A stretch of DNA of 64,000 bases from Polynucleobacter sp. GWA2_45_21. Lineage in GTDB: Bacteria > Pseudomonadota > Gammaproteobacteria > Burkholderiales > Burkholderiaceae. The stretch is taken from contig NZ_MHZG01000009.1 in the NCBI RefSeq assembly GCF_001830325.1, forward strand, positions 1 to 64,000, in the 5' to 3' direction. Under the pieces are notes generated by a model. The model did no database searches, was not told where the DNA came from, and saw nothing but the letters and a program-made list of their open reading frames with translations. Made by a program: the position numbers and the translations under genes. The number at the start of each line of letters is the position of its first letter. Positions within the stretch are counted from its first letter, which is position 1. This document shows, piece after piece, positions 53,558-62,227 of the stretch.

Positions 53558-54354
53558 TTTTTACCACCTATGCTAGATGCGGGACTCGACACTGTGTTTA
53601 TGTTGTGTTTTAAGTCAATTAAATTTCGTGGGTCAATTCGGATTACGCCGCCACGAGGACTATCAATATCGGATATCAAAAAGAATGCAATAGATATCAC
53701 CATTGGAAAAATCATAAATAGGCCGATATTGCGCTTAAAGTTCCTCGCGCCAAAGCCTACCAATGCATTTGCGCATATTGCAATTGCTGCCATCAGCCAC
53801 CAAGCAGCAGTTGGTATACGATTCCACCAAGCAGCCTGGGTGTAACCATGGGCGTTAATAACATCGTTTAGACCAGAGATAACGAGCGCCATATTGGGGG
53901 ATGGTTGGCTGCGCGCAACCGGGAGAAGTTCGCTCCACATGGCATTTTCTATGGCAATAGTGCGTTGTGTAATTTGTTTGGCGGTCTCTCGATCTTGTTT
54001 GGAGTAGAACAAGATGCGCTGATCCAGATAATCGTTCAAAAACCCTTTGATAGTTTCTGCAGTTTTGCTAGGCAAGAGATCGGCCCTTAAAAACTCTGTA
54101 CCAATGGCATTTGCCTCGGCTTCCTCATAAGTCTGCCTCAAGTCATAACGTGCAATAGCCATGGAAAAGGTAAAGCCAATGATCAAAGCAAGCAGGGTGA
54201 GGGTTGCAGTCTGGATAATTCCTAGGTCTGCAGAGGTCTCAGTATCTTTTGTGCGGTACTTACTCAGTACGGAATAGCCAAACCATACTGAGCCGGAGAG
54301 GGCTACAGTAGAGATGACAAATACTAATCCGGGGTAATTTGCGAGGTGTGGAAT
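53554..54354 (-). CDS. DUF4239 (bestrophin-like) membrane protein with non-canonical start
   Basis: DUF4239-like protein of about 266 residues with four membrane segments. The first ATG/GTG/TTG in frame is the TTG at 54186, which would cut into the second helix and drop the first (YPGLVFVISTVALSGSVWFGYSVL). The open frame continues upstream to a stop at 54388-54390. Between the two there is no ATG, GTG or TTG. The best candidate is ATT at 54354-54352, two bases after the lldD stop, with AGGAA nine bases before it. The typical DUF4239 stretch LTLLALIIGFTFSMAIARYD spans the TTG, which supports the longer form. The exact start is inferred. Confidence 0.7.
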   Translation of the reverse strand: MPHLANYPGLVFVISTVALSGSVWFGYSVLSKYRTKDTETSADLGIIQTATLTLLALIIGFTFSMAIARYDLRQTYEEAEANAIGTEFLRADLLPSKTAETIKGFLNDYLDQRILFYSKQDRETAKQITQRTIAIENAMWSELLPVARSQPSPNMALVISGLNDVINAHGYTQAAWWNRIPTAAWWLMAAIAICANALVGFGARNFKRNIGLFMIFPMVISIAFFLISDIDSPRGGVIRIDPRNLIDLKHNINTVSSPASSIGGKK

Positions 54355-54355
54355 A

Positions 54356-55501
54356 TTAAAAAGTTCCTGGATACAAAATATCTTTAGTCACATTTTGAAT
54401 GTCGCGATGCCCAGTGAAGGCCATTGTGATATCCAGTTCCTTATGAATGATCTCAAGACACTTAGTCACACCAGCCTCACCCATGGCACCCAAGCCATAG
54501 AGGAAGGGGCGACCGATCATGGTGCCACGTGCACCGAGTGCCCAAGCCTTCAATACATCTTGACCAGATCGAATACCACCATCCATCCAAACCTCAATGT
54601 CATTGCCAACTGCATTGACGATCTCTGGTAAAGCTTTAATGCTGGAGATAGCACCGTCTAACTGACGTCCACCATGATTGGAGACAATCAAGGCATCTGC
54701 GCCGGAGTTAACCGCTAAGCGAGCATCCTCTTCATCCAAAATCCCTTTAATGATGAGCTTGCCACCCCAGAGTTTTTTAATCCACTCCACATCATCCCAG
54801 CTCAGGCCAGGGTCAAACTGCTCAGCTGTCCAGGAGGAGAGGGAGGACATATTGCCAACACCAGTTGCGTGACCAACAATATTGCGAAAGGTTCTGCGCG
54901 GGGTCATAGCCATGCCCATGCACCAGCGTGGCTTCGTCATCATATCCATGATGTTGGTAAGCGTCAGCTTTGGAGGTGCGGACAAACCATTTTTTAAATC
55001 TTTGTGACGTTGTCCTAGAATTTGTAAATCCAGAGTGAGAACAAGGGCGGAGCATTTGGCTGCTTTGGCGCGTTCGATTAGGCGCTCAATGAAGCCACGG
55101 TCTTTCATAACGTAGAGCTGAAACCAAAAAGGTTTAGTGGTTCGTTCTGCGACATCTTCTATAGAGCAAATACTCATGGTGGATAAGCAGAAAGGAACAC
55201 CAAATTTTTCTGCAGCGCGGGCAGCCAGGATTTCACCATCGGCATATTGCATGCCAGTTAATCCGGTTGGAGCCAATGCAACTGGCATTGCCACCTCTTG
55301 ACCCACCATCGTGGTTTTGGTGGTGCGGTTAGTCATATTCACCGCAACACGTTGCCGCAGTTTGATCTTCTGAAAATCGGATTCATTAGATCGGTAAGTA
55401 GACTCAGTCCATGAACCAGAATCCGCATAGTCATAGAACATCTTGGGGGTGCGCTTTTGATGTAAAACTCGTAAATCTTCAATATTGGTGATGATTTCCA
55501 C
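54356..55501 (-). CDS. lldD: FMN-dependent alpha-hydroxy acid (L-lactate) dehydrogenase
   Basis: A 381-residue flavoenzyme of the lactate/glycolate oxidase family. FMN and substrate residues lie in LAPTGLTGMQYADGE, FQLYVMKDRG, the SNHGGRQLDG block with the catalytic His and Arg, and WMDGGIRSGQDVLKAWALGARG. It oxidises L-lactate to pyruvate at the membrane, passing electrons to quinone. Lactate specificity is the usual assignment, but other 2-hydroxy acids cannot be excluded. It is the first gene of a four-gene minus-strand run. Confidence 0.9.
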   Translation of the reverse strand: MEIITNIEDLRVLHQKRTPKMFYDYADSGSWTESTYRSNESDFQKIKLRQRVAVNMTNRTTKTTMVGQEVAMPVALAPTGLTGMQYADGEILAARAAEKFGVPFCLSTMSICSIEDVAERTTKPFWFQLYVMKDRGFIERLIERAKAAKCSALVLTLDLQILGQRHKDLKNGLSAPPKLTLTNIMDMMTKPRWCMGMAMTPRRTFRNIVGHATGVGNMSSLSSWTAEQFDPGLSWDDVEWIKKLWGGKLIIKGILDEEDARLAVNSGADALIVSNHGGRQLDGAISSIKALPEIVNAVGNDIEVWMDGGIRSGQDVLKAWALGARGTMIGRPFLYGLGAMGEAGVTKCLEIIHKELDITMAFTGHRDIQNVTKDILYPGTF

Positions 55502-55648
55502 TAAAACTCCTTTTATGTTGCCAATGCCAGATGGACGTCGCTAATTTAAGCTCTATCTTAGCAATACCAGGCATTTGTTTCTACAATGCTTGAGTAAAGT
55601 CCTTCTTGGGGCTCAATAAACCCCATCTACTTAGCTAAATCTTGCCGA

Positions 55649-56557
55649 ATGCCTCAAATACCCCTGTCGACTGTCTTCTACTTAACGCTAGCCACCATTT
55701 TCTGGGCGGCTAATGCGATAGCTGGACGGGTTTTGGTGGGAAGTATCTCCCCAATTGCCTTGAGTGCGGTTCGCTGGGGTTTAGCAGCTTTGTTCTTGCT
55801 TCCTTTTGGCTGGAAAGTATTTAAGCCAGGCAGCGCTCTTTGGCAAAACAAAAGCCGCTTTTTAGTCTTGGGTCTATTGGGGGTTGGTAGCTATAACGTA
55901 CTCCTGTACCTTGCCTTGCAGACCTCGACGGCTATTAATGTCACTCTGATTGGGGCCAGTATGCCCATCTGGATGCTCTTGATTGGCGCTGTCTTGTATC
56001 AAGTTAAGCCAACGATATTGCAAATGCTAGGGGCGCTTGTTTCTTTAGTCGGCGTCACTGTGGTGTTAACCCGTGGTGAGCCTGCTAGCCTGTTCAGTAT
56101 GGAAGTAGTGATGGGCGATTTATTCATCATGTTGGCGACGATTCTTTGGGCATTCTATAGCTGGATGATTAGTCGTCCAGGAGAGAGTACTGAGCGTCAG
56201 TGGCCGTGGGCTGAGTTTTTAATGGCCCAGGTCTTCATTGGATTTATGTGGACGATGTTATTTGAGGGGGCTGAGATTGCTACGGGGTATGCCTTTATTG
56301 ATCTTAACTACTGGACTGGGGCATTAATCGTTTTTGTGGCAATCGGCCCGTCATTAATTGCCTATCGCTGCTGGGGTTTGGGGGTCAATGGTGCTGGGCC
56401 CACGGTGGCAGCATTCTTTGCCAATCTTATTCCCTTGTTCACGGCACTGCTCTCAGCTGCTATTTTGGGGGATCCCCCTCAGCTTTTCCATGGTCTAGCT
56501 TTTGTCCTGATTGTGGTCGGAATATTGGTTTCTTCCGCGGCACGGAAAAGCGCTTAA
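55649..56557 (+). CDS. EamA/DMT-family transporter, first copy
   Basis: A 302-residue inner-membrane transporter with ten predicted helices formed by two EamA repeats of five. Visible segments include FYLTLATIFWAANAIAGRVL, the SAVRWGLAALFLLPFG helix with a positive flank, and FANLIPLFTALLSAAILGDPP in the second repeat. Substrates range from amino acids to metabolites and cannot be told. A second, distant DMT protein is encoded at 58878-59858. It is divergent from lldD with 147 bases between. Confidence 0.92.
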   Translation: MPQIPLSTVFYLTLATIFWAANAIAGRVLVGSISPIALSAVRWGLAALFLLPFGWKVFKPGSALWQNKSRFLVLGLLGVGSYNVLLYLALQTSTAINVTLIGASMPIWMLLIGAVLYQVKPTILQMLGALVSLVGVTVVLTRGEPASLFSMEVVMGDLFIMLATILWAFYSWMISRPGESTERQWPWAEFLMAQVFIGFMWTMLFEGAEIATGYAFIDLNYWTGALIVFVAIGPSLIAYRCWGLGVNGAGPTVAAFFANLIPLFTALLSAAILGDPPQLFHGLAFVLIVVGILVSSAARKSA

Positions 56558-56661
56558 CCCCCTTTATTTGCCGAAAAAGCCGATTTTCAAAGGTTCGCCA
56601 CCTAAAGAGTGCTAAATCAGTATCATTTAGTCCTATCCATACGATTTACTAGGAAATTACT

Positions 56662-57810
56662 ATGCCAGGCTTACTCCCGAATGTTGATCCAGACGGTCTA
56701 TTAGAGTTTTCGGTTGTTTATACCGATCGTTCACTAAACCACATGTCTGAAGAGTTCAAAAAAGTCATGGTCGATATCTCTAGTGTCTTGAAAGATGCTT
56801 ACAACGCCAGCTCTGCAGTGATTGTTCCAGGTAGCGGCACCTTTGGCATGGAAGCGGTTGCCCGCCAATTTGCCAATAATCAAAAGTGTCTCGTATTACG
56901 CAATGGTTGGTTTAGCTACCGCTGGACTCAGATTTTTGACCTCGCCAACATTACCCAAGATATTACTGTTATCAAAGGTAAGCAATTGGAAGATGCCGCC
57001 CAGGGTGTGTTTGCTCCGGCGCCAATTGAAGAGGTGGTTGCTTTCATTAAGAAAGAAAAGCCAGCAGTGGTTTTTGCTCCCCATGTAGAAACATCTGCCG
57101 GAATTATTTTGCCGGATGACTACCTCAAGGCTGTCGGTGAAGCAGTTCGTTCAGTGAATGGTTTATTTGTTCTTGATTGCATTGCTTCTGGTGCAATGTG
57201 GGTAGATATGAAGGCTTGTAATGTTGACGTATTAATTACGGCTCCACAAAAAGGTTGGAGTAGCTCGCCTTGCTGTGCATTGATTGCTATGGGCGACAGA
57301 GCGCGCGAGCGTATTGAAGCTACACAAAGCAGCAGCTTCTCAATGGATTTGAAGAAGTGGCTCCAAATTATGGAGGCCTACGAAAAGGGTGGTCATGTGT
57401 ATCACACCACCATGCCAACAGATGCGCTCAAAATTTTGCGTAATGTGATGAAAGAAACCCAGTCATTAGGTTTCGCAGCACTCAAAGCCAAACAGCAAGA
57501 GTTGGGTGAGAAGGTGCGTGCCTTATTGGTGTCGAACGGCTACCACTCAGTGTCAGCAAAAGGCTTTCAGTCCCCTGGCGTAGTAGTGAGCTATACCAAA
57601 GATCCAGATATTCAGTCTGGTAAGAAGTTTATTGCTCTTGGTTTGCAAACTGCTGCTGGCGTGCCGCTGCAGTGTGATGAGCGTCCAGACTTCCGTACTT
57701 TCCGAATTGGTTTATTTGGCCTAGAGAAACTGGCTCATGTTGATCGCACTGTTGGTCATCTTGCTGCGGCTCTAGAAAAAATTACTGAGACTGAAGCGCA
57801 GCCAGCTTAA
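56662..57810 (+). CDS. Class V aminotransferase (alanine-glyoxylate / serine-pyruvate type)
   Basis: A 382-residue PLP-dependent enzyme of fold type I. VPGSGTFGMEAVARQF near residue 54 is the phosphate-binding region, VFAPHVETSAGI the substrate region, and the PLP lysine lies in APQKGWSSSP. The C-terminal VHGL-like GLFGLEKLAHVDRTVGHLAAAL is typical of alanine-glyoxylate aminotransferases. It may convert glyoxylate to glycine or serve in serine metabolism. An imperfect inverted repeat (CTAAAT/ATTTAG, 56612-56630) lies 30 bases before the start. A terminator follows. Confidence 0.9.
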   Translation: MPGLLPNVDPDGLLEFSVVYTDRSLNHMSEEFKKVMVDISSVLKDAYNASSAVIVPGSGTFGMEAVARQFANNQKCLVLRNGWFSYRWTQIFDLANITQDITVIKGKQLEDAAQGVFAPAPIEEVVAFIKKEKPAVVFAPHVETSAGIILPDDYLKAVGEAVRSVNGLFVLDCIASGAMWVDMKACNVDVLITAPQKGWSSSPCCALIAMGDRARERIEATQSSSFSMDLKKWLQIMEAYEKGGHVYHTTMPTDALKILRNVMKETQSLGFAALKAKQQELGEKVRALLVSNGYHSVSAKGFQSPGVVVSYTKDPDIQSGKKFIALGLQTAAGVPLQCDERPDFRTFRIGLFGLEKLAHVDRTVGHLAAALEKITETEAQPA

Positions 57811-57831
57811 GTAACAGAAAGATTCAGCCCG

Positions 57832-57856
57832 AAAGGCCGTCTTAGGACGGCTTTTT
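57832..57856. terminator. Intrinsic terminator, probably bidirectional
   Basis: GCCGTC (57836-57841) and GACGGC (57846-57851) pair around the loop TTAG, flanked by AAAG and TTTTT so that the stem extends and a U-tract forms. It is 22 bases past the aminotransferase stop and overlaps the stop codon of the convergent heme-binding protein gene. Confidence 0.88.
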
Positions 57857-58498
57857 CATTGCCTCGAGCGCAAGCGGATTGGGAGTTGCCTCACCTACTT
57901 TTGTCAGTACATTGGTGTCTAGATGATGAAAGGGTTCAGTCTGATCCTTAATCATCATCACGGTATCTTGCTCATAAGACCAAGTGCCATCTTCCAGGAT
58001 GGTCACCATGATGCGGTACTCAATTGTTTTGAAAGCGTAGTCTAAAAAAGGACTTGAGGAGATACCGGCAGTCGGATCATCAATTTTGGCTACGCACTCA
58101 AACTGAGTTGCATTGGCGGAAGCTTTTCCTGTTGCCATAGTGACCATGCCTCGTGGGATGGTGAGGGTATGAACAATCAGCCCGGTTGCAGGCTCCCAAA
58201 GCCAATACCCAACTTGATCATGATAGGTTTTTACTTGGTCTGGTTTGGTAATGTGAAGGTGATAGCGCAAACCATAAAACAATTGCGGTCCATTGGTTTG
58301 GGGGTCGATTGGCTGCATCTCAATACGTTCGGTATAGACCTGCTTCTTGGGCCCCTCAGCTTTTGGTTTGATATCCAAGCCACGCTGACCTTCCCAGATG
58401 CCAGCAAGGCGAGTAAGGGGGCCTAGGTTCTCCAGGGTATTAACTGAGTATCCCTGTGGCTCTGTATAAATATCGGATGGAAAAGAGTTCATGCGCAA
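57842..58498 (-). CDS. Heme-binding beta-barrel (nitrobindin/FABP-like) protein
   Basis: A 218-residue protein resembling the THAP4/nitrobindin heme-binding beta-barrel family. LENLGPLTRLAGIWEGQRGLD is the usual N-terminal strand region, then YTERIEMQPID and YHDQVGYWLWEPATGLIVHTLTIPRG, where a barrel is expected. The proximal His cannot be assigned firmly. A second ATG at 58492 (MNSFPSD) is also possible. It stands alone on the minus strand. Heme or lipid binding is inferred from fold. Confidence 0.78.
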   Translation of the reverse strand: MRMNSFPSDIYTEPQGYSVNTLENLGPLTRLAGIWEGQRGLDIKPKAEGPKKQVYTERIEMQPIDPQTNGPQLFYGLRYHLHITKPDQVKTYHDQVGYWLWEPATGLIVHTLTIPRGMVTMATGKASANATQFECVAKIDDPTAGISSSPFLDYAFKTIEYRIMVTILEDGTWSYEQDTVMMIKDQTEPFHHLDTNVLTKVGEATPNPLALEAMKKPS

Positions 58499-58573
58499 GC
58501 CCTGGATAAATGAGGTAGGAATGGGAAATAATTGGGTATTATCAAATTATCCACAAACCTTTTGGAGTTTTAA

Positions 58574-58855
58574 ATGATTGCCCGCTTCGTAAAACTATTT
58601 TTTGCCACACTCATTTCTGCCTCGATTGGTTTGTCACCCCTTGGCGCAATGGCGGCGGACCCGGTAACAACACCTGCTCCAGCAGCTGCTCCAGCAGAAG
58701 CGCCCGCTGCTCAACCAGAGAAAGCTGCTAAGAAGACTGCCAAGAAGTCTAAGAAAGATAAAAAGGCAGAGAAGAAGTCTAAGAAAAAATCCAAGAAAAA
58801 GGCAAAAGCAGCTCAACAGCCAGCAACCCCTCAGCCTGTAGCTCCTCAGCAATAA
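58574..58855 (+). CDS. Lysine/alanine-rich exported peptide
   Basis: A 93-residue protein. A signal peptide (MIARFVKLFFATLISASIGL, cleavage likely after AMA near residue 27) leads to an Ala/Pro stretch, then about 35 residues of KK, SKK and KAEKK repeats, then PQP-rich residues. It is extremely basic and certainly disordered. Such small exported basic proteins are common in this group, but none has a known function. Binding to lipopolysaccharide, peptidoglycan or nucleic acid is possible. No recognised domain is present. Confidence 0.8.
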   Translation: MIARFVKLFFATLISASIGLSPLGAMAADPVTTPAPAAAPAEAPAAQPEKAAKKTAKKSKKDKKAEKKSKKKSKKKAKAAQQPATPQPVAPQQ

Positions 58856-58877
58856 ATTCTGAGTTTTAACTTAGTAG

Positions 58878-59858
58878 CTAATTTAAGGGGTCAGATCCCT
58901 CAAGGTCTAACGGCTTTGAAGGGTTTGCCCCTTTTGTTTTGCTAGCACCGTCGTTGCGCACTAACAGCCACATCGCCCCCATCACCAAGCTCATCCCAAC
59001 AAGCTGAATCCAGGTAATCGGCTCGGATAGTACAAGCCAGCCCATAAATAGTGTTGAGACGGGGCCGAGTATTCCGGCTTGAGCAACTAAGGGTGAGCCA
59101 ATGCGATTGATTGCAATCATGATTAAGAGCATTGGAATGACAGTGCAAAGGCTTGCATTGAGAAGGCTGAGCCAATAAATCTGCTGTACTTGAGTAAAGA
59201 CCGCGGAAGGATCGTAAATCAGAATTTGAATCACGCTAAGAAGTGCAGAGGCAGAGCTGGCATAGACCACTAAGCGGACGCTACCCACACGCTTTACCAT
59301 TTCTCCGGAACCAATCATATAGATTGCATAGGAGCATGCGCTAGCAAAGACCAGCAACATGCCCAGCACAGCCATGGCCCCAGTCGAGCTGGCATCCTGG
59401 ATAAATACTGCAATCACCCCAAGATACCCAACAGCGAGCGCGTACCACTGCAAACGACTAATAGATTTATTTAATACAAAATAAGAAATCAAGAGCACGA
59501 TGGTTGGAGTGAGGTACAGCACAATTCGCTCTAATCCAACAGAGATGTATTGAAGTCCCAAAAAGTCGAGATAGCTGGAAAGAAAGTAACCCATAAATCC
59601 CAGAACAAATATCTTGGCTTGATCTCGCCAGGTGAGGGGGTTCATGACCTGTTTGCGTGAGTGCCACCAAAAAATACCCCAGAAGAGGGGGAGGGCCATC
59701 AACATCCGTAAAGCAATCAAAGTCTCTGCATTTGCTCCGTAGCCAAAAGCAAGCTTAATGAGAATCGCTTTCCCGGAAAATAGTACAGAGCCTAAGCCGG
59801 CCATTAAGAGGCCGTAAACGTAACGACGGTGTTGAAGAGTTTCTCTAGCGGATTGCAT
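58878..59858 (-). CDS. EamA/DMT-family transporter, second copy
   Basis: A 326-residue transporter with ten predicted helices in two EamA repeats: LLMAGLGSVLFSGKAILIKLAFGYGANAETLIALR starts the first, and GPVSTLFMGWLVLSEPITW marks the end of the second. Substrate unknown. It differs well from the copy at 55649, so this is not a recent duplication. The last codons (EGSDPLN) fall in a GGGGTCAGAT element also found, inverted, near 46055. It follows nnrD by six bases on the same strand. Confidence 0.92.
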   Translation of the reverse strand: MQSARETLQHRRYVYGLLMAGLGSVLFSGKAILIKLAFGYGANAETLIALRMLMALPLFWGIFWWHSRKQVMNPLTWRDQAKIFVLGFMGYFLSSYLDFLGLQYISVGLERIVLYLTPTIVLLISYFVLNKSISRLQWYALAVGYLGVIAVFIQDASSTGAMAVLGMLLVFASACSYAIYMIGSGEMVKRVGSVRLVVYASSASALLSVIQILIYDPSAVFTQVQQIYWLSLLNASLCTVIPMLLIMIAINRIGSPLVAQAGILGPVSTLFMGWLVLSEPITWIQLVGMSLVMGAMWLLVRNDGASKTKGANPSKPLDLEGSDPLN

Positions 59859-59864
59859 GCAGTT

Positions 59865-60746
59865 TTATAACAGCTTATTGAGCAGGGTCCGCATCTCGAA
59901 AATAACCTCAGTTGGAGTAAGTCCAATAGGACCAATTTGCTGAGCTACCAAACTATCTGCCGCAGATGCATGGAGCTGAACCCCAATACAGCTTGCTTCC
60001 CATAAATTGAGATGATGGCGAAGACCTTGAGCGGCAATTGCAGCAATGCTGCCTGTCAGCACATCCCCCATTCCGCCAACAGCCATACCAGGATTGCCTT
60101 GCTGGCATTGCATAGCTTCGTGAAGAGGTGAGGCTATGAGTGTATGTTGACCTTTAAGTACAACAATAGAGCTGGTGAGTTTGACGAGATCCGATAAGGC
60201 AGTCAAACGATTTGCTTGCACAAGATCGCCTGTCGTATTAAGAAGATGTGCAGCTTCTCCTGGGTGCGGGGTGAGAACGCTCATGCCTGGGTAGGTTTGA
60301 TTGCGTTCTTTGAGAAGATCTAAATACTCTGGGGTGTCGGCAATTAAATTGAGTGCATCAGCATCAATCACTATGGGTGCTTTTGGGTAGCGCAGTGTGG
60401 CAATCAGCCAATCTCTTGCCAGCGCGGAAAATCCGAGTCCAGGACCAATTGCAATGACATCGGGGGCAGTGGTCTCTAGTTGCTCTTTTGCCTCAAAGCT
60501 AGCTAAGCGTACCATCAGCTCAGCCTGCTCTGGCATGGCATGAGCAGCCGTTGGATCTAGCATCTCCAAGATGGTCCAGCCAGCTCCTAAGTGAAGCGCC
60601 GCACTTCCAGACAACATTAATGCCCCAGCCATGCCAGGCGCACCGCCAACAAGCAGGACTTTGCCAGCATTCCCTTTATGTTCTGAGGGCGCTCGCTTGA
60701 GTCGAGTAACGAGCTCGAGAGATCTCAGTTCGGAAGGGGTGTTCAT
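59865..60746 (-). CDS. nnrD: ADP-dependent NAD(P)H-hydrate dehydratase
   Basis: A 293-residue ribokinase-fold repair enzyme that converts NAD(P)H hydrates back to NAD(P)H. GNAGKVLLVGGAPGMAGALML near residue 20 and VIDADALNLIADT are family blocks, VLTPHPGEAAHLL binds nucleotide, and GGMGDVLTGSIAAIAAQG holds the catalytic Asp. Only the dehydratase is present; the epimerase (NnrE) domain found fused in E. coli is missing and not encoded nearby. Normal length for stand-alone CARKD-type enzymes. Confidence 0.93.
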   Translation of the reverse strand: MNTPSELRSLELVTRLKRAPSEHKGNAGKVLLVGGAPGMAGALMLSGSAALHLGAGWTILEMLDPTAAHAMPEQAELMVRLASFEAKEQLETTAPDVIAIGPGLGFSALARDWLIATLRYPKAPIVIDADALNLIADTPEYLDLLKERNQTYPGMSVLTPHPGEAAHLLNTTGDLVQANRLTALSDLVKLTSSIVVLKGQHTLIASPLHEAMQCQQGNPGMAVGGMGDVLTGSIAAIAAQGLRHHLNLWEASCIGVQLHASAADSLVAQQIGPIGLTPTEVIFEMRTLLNKLL

Positions 60747-60808
60747 ATGAGTAGTATCGCTCTAATAGCTAGCTTAACAATCGATTTTATCGGGAGTATG
60801 CTTGAGCT

Positions 60809-62224
60809 ATGAAAATACAATTTCTCGGTGCGGCTGGCGAGGTTACAGGCTCAAGACATTCTGTAGAGGCTACTGTTGGTGGACGAGAAGTCCGGTTCAT
60901 TGTGGACTTTGGCATGTTTCAGGGTGGGCGCGAGGCTAGCTTTAAGAATCTAGAGCCTTTGCCATTTTCTCCCAAAGAAATTGATTTTATTGTGCTGACT
61001 CATGCGCATATTGACCATAGTGGCCTATTGCCTAGACTGTGCGCCCAAGGATTTGCTGGCCCGATCTACTGTACGGATGCCACCTATGAGTTGCTCAAGA
61101 TTTTGTTACCAGATAGTGCTCACCTTCAGCGCTCTGATGTTGAGCGGGCAGAGCGTAGACAAAAGGCGGGCAAGTGGCGAGGGGATTTGCCGGTAGCGCT
61201 CTACTCAATGGAAGAAGCTGAGCTTGCGCTCGGGCAATGTGAAGTGTTGGCATACGGAGAGCGCTTAGAGCTTTGCAAGGGAATTCATTTGGAGTTCCTG
61301 AATGCGGGACATATTCTGGGATCAGCGATTGCTTTGATCGACATTACTGAGGATCATACCCAGAAAAAGCGCTGTGTATTTTCTGGGGATATTGGGATGA
61401 AGGGTAAATTATTGATGCCTGATCCTGCCAGAATCTCTCAAGCGGACGTGATAGTAGTGGAATCGACTTATGGCGACCGCCTACATAAAACTTTAGCTGA
61501 TACAGAGGCCGAATTAATTGAAGTAGTGACCAGCACTTTGAGTGCCCATGGAAATATTATTATTCCGGCCTTTGCAGTGGGTCGTACACAGGAGATGCTG
61601 TTTCTATTGATCGACTTGGTGAAGCGCAATTTATTACCCCATCTGAGTATTTGGGTGGATTCACCGATGGCAACTGCAGCCACTCATTTGACTCAACGTT
61701 TTTTCGCTCAACTAGATAAAGAGTCTCAATCTACTTTTGAATGGTTCAAGAAGAATCCTAGCGCAGTCGATCTGAGATTCATTGCGGATGTAGAGGAGTC
61801 TAAGGCGCTCAATAAGATTAAGGGTGGTGCGATCATTATTTCAGCAAGTGGTATGTGTGATGCAGGTCGTATCGTTCATCACCTGCAGAATAATTTGCCA
61901 CGGGCACAAAATGCGATCGTGATTACTGGCTTTCAGGCCTATGGCAGCTTGGGTCGTCGCTTAGTAGATAGGGCGGCTAAAGTGCGACTCTTCGGCGAAG
62001 AGGTTCAAGTTCGCGCATCTATTCATACGATTGGCGGCTTATCAGCCCACGCTGATCAAGCCGGCTTACTAGATTGGCTGCGTGGCTTTGAGTCTGCGCC
62101 TAAATCCGTATTTGTGGTGCACGGTGAACCAGAGGCTTCGGCCGTTTTGGCTCAGGCTATTCGTGACGAACTGGAGTGGAAAAACGTGATTATTCCGGAG
62201 CGTCTACACACCTATTCTTGTTGA
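60809..62224 (+). CDS. MBL-fold beta-CASP nuclease
   Basis: A 471-residue metallo-beta-lactamase of the beta-CASP group with RNA-specificity domain, related to archaeal and eukaryotic CPSF73-like proteins and to YsH-type bacterial homologues. The metal motif is LTHAHIDHSGLLPRL near residue 65. The beta-CASP insert follows with IIPAFAVGRTQEMLFLL and WVDSPMATAAT, then IIISASGMCDAGRIVHHL, and the final TIGGLSAHADQAGLLDWL. It probably cuts RNA, but its target in proteobacteria is not known. It is divergent from nnrD by 62 bases. Confidence 0.92.
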   Translation: MKIQFLGAAGEVTGSRHSVEATVGGREVRFIVDFGMFQGGREASFKNLEPLPFSPKEIDFIVLTHAHIDHSGLLPRLCAQGFAGPIYCTDATYELLKILLPDSAHLQRSDVERAERRQKAGKWRGDLPVALYSMEEAELALGQCEVLAYGERLELCKGIHLEFLNAGHILGSAIALIDITEDHTQKKRCVFSGDIGMKGKLLMPDPARISQADVIVVESTYGDRLHKTLADTEAELIEVVTSTLSAHGNIIIPAFAVGRTQEMLFLLIDLVKRNLLPHLSIWVDSPMATAATHLTQRFFAQLDKESQSTFEWFKKNPSAVDLRFIADVEESKALNKIKGGAIIISASGMCDAGRIVHHLQNNLPRAQNAIVITGFQAYGSLGRRLVDRAAKVRLFGEEVQVRASIHTIGGLSAHADQAGLLDWLRGFESAPKSVFVVHGEPEASAVLAQAIRDELEWKNVIIPERLHTYSC

Positions 62225-62227
62225 GGA

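Noticed and set aside
53554..54186. Shorter DUF4239 protein starting at TTG 54186
   Set aside because: It begins inside a membrane helix and loses the first helix; the longer frame is open and family-like.
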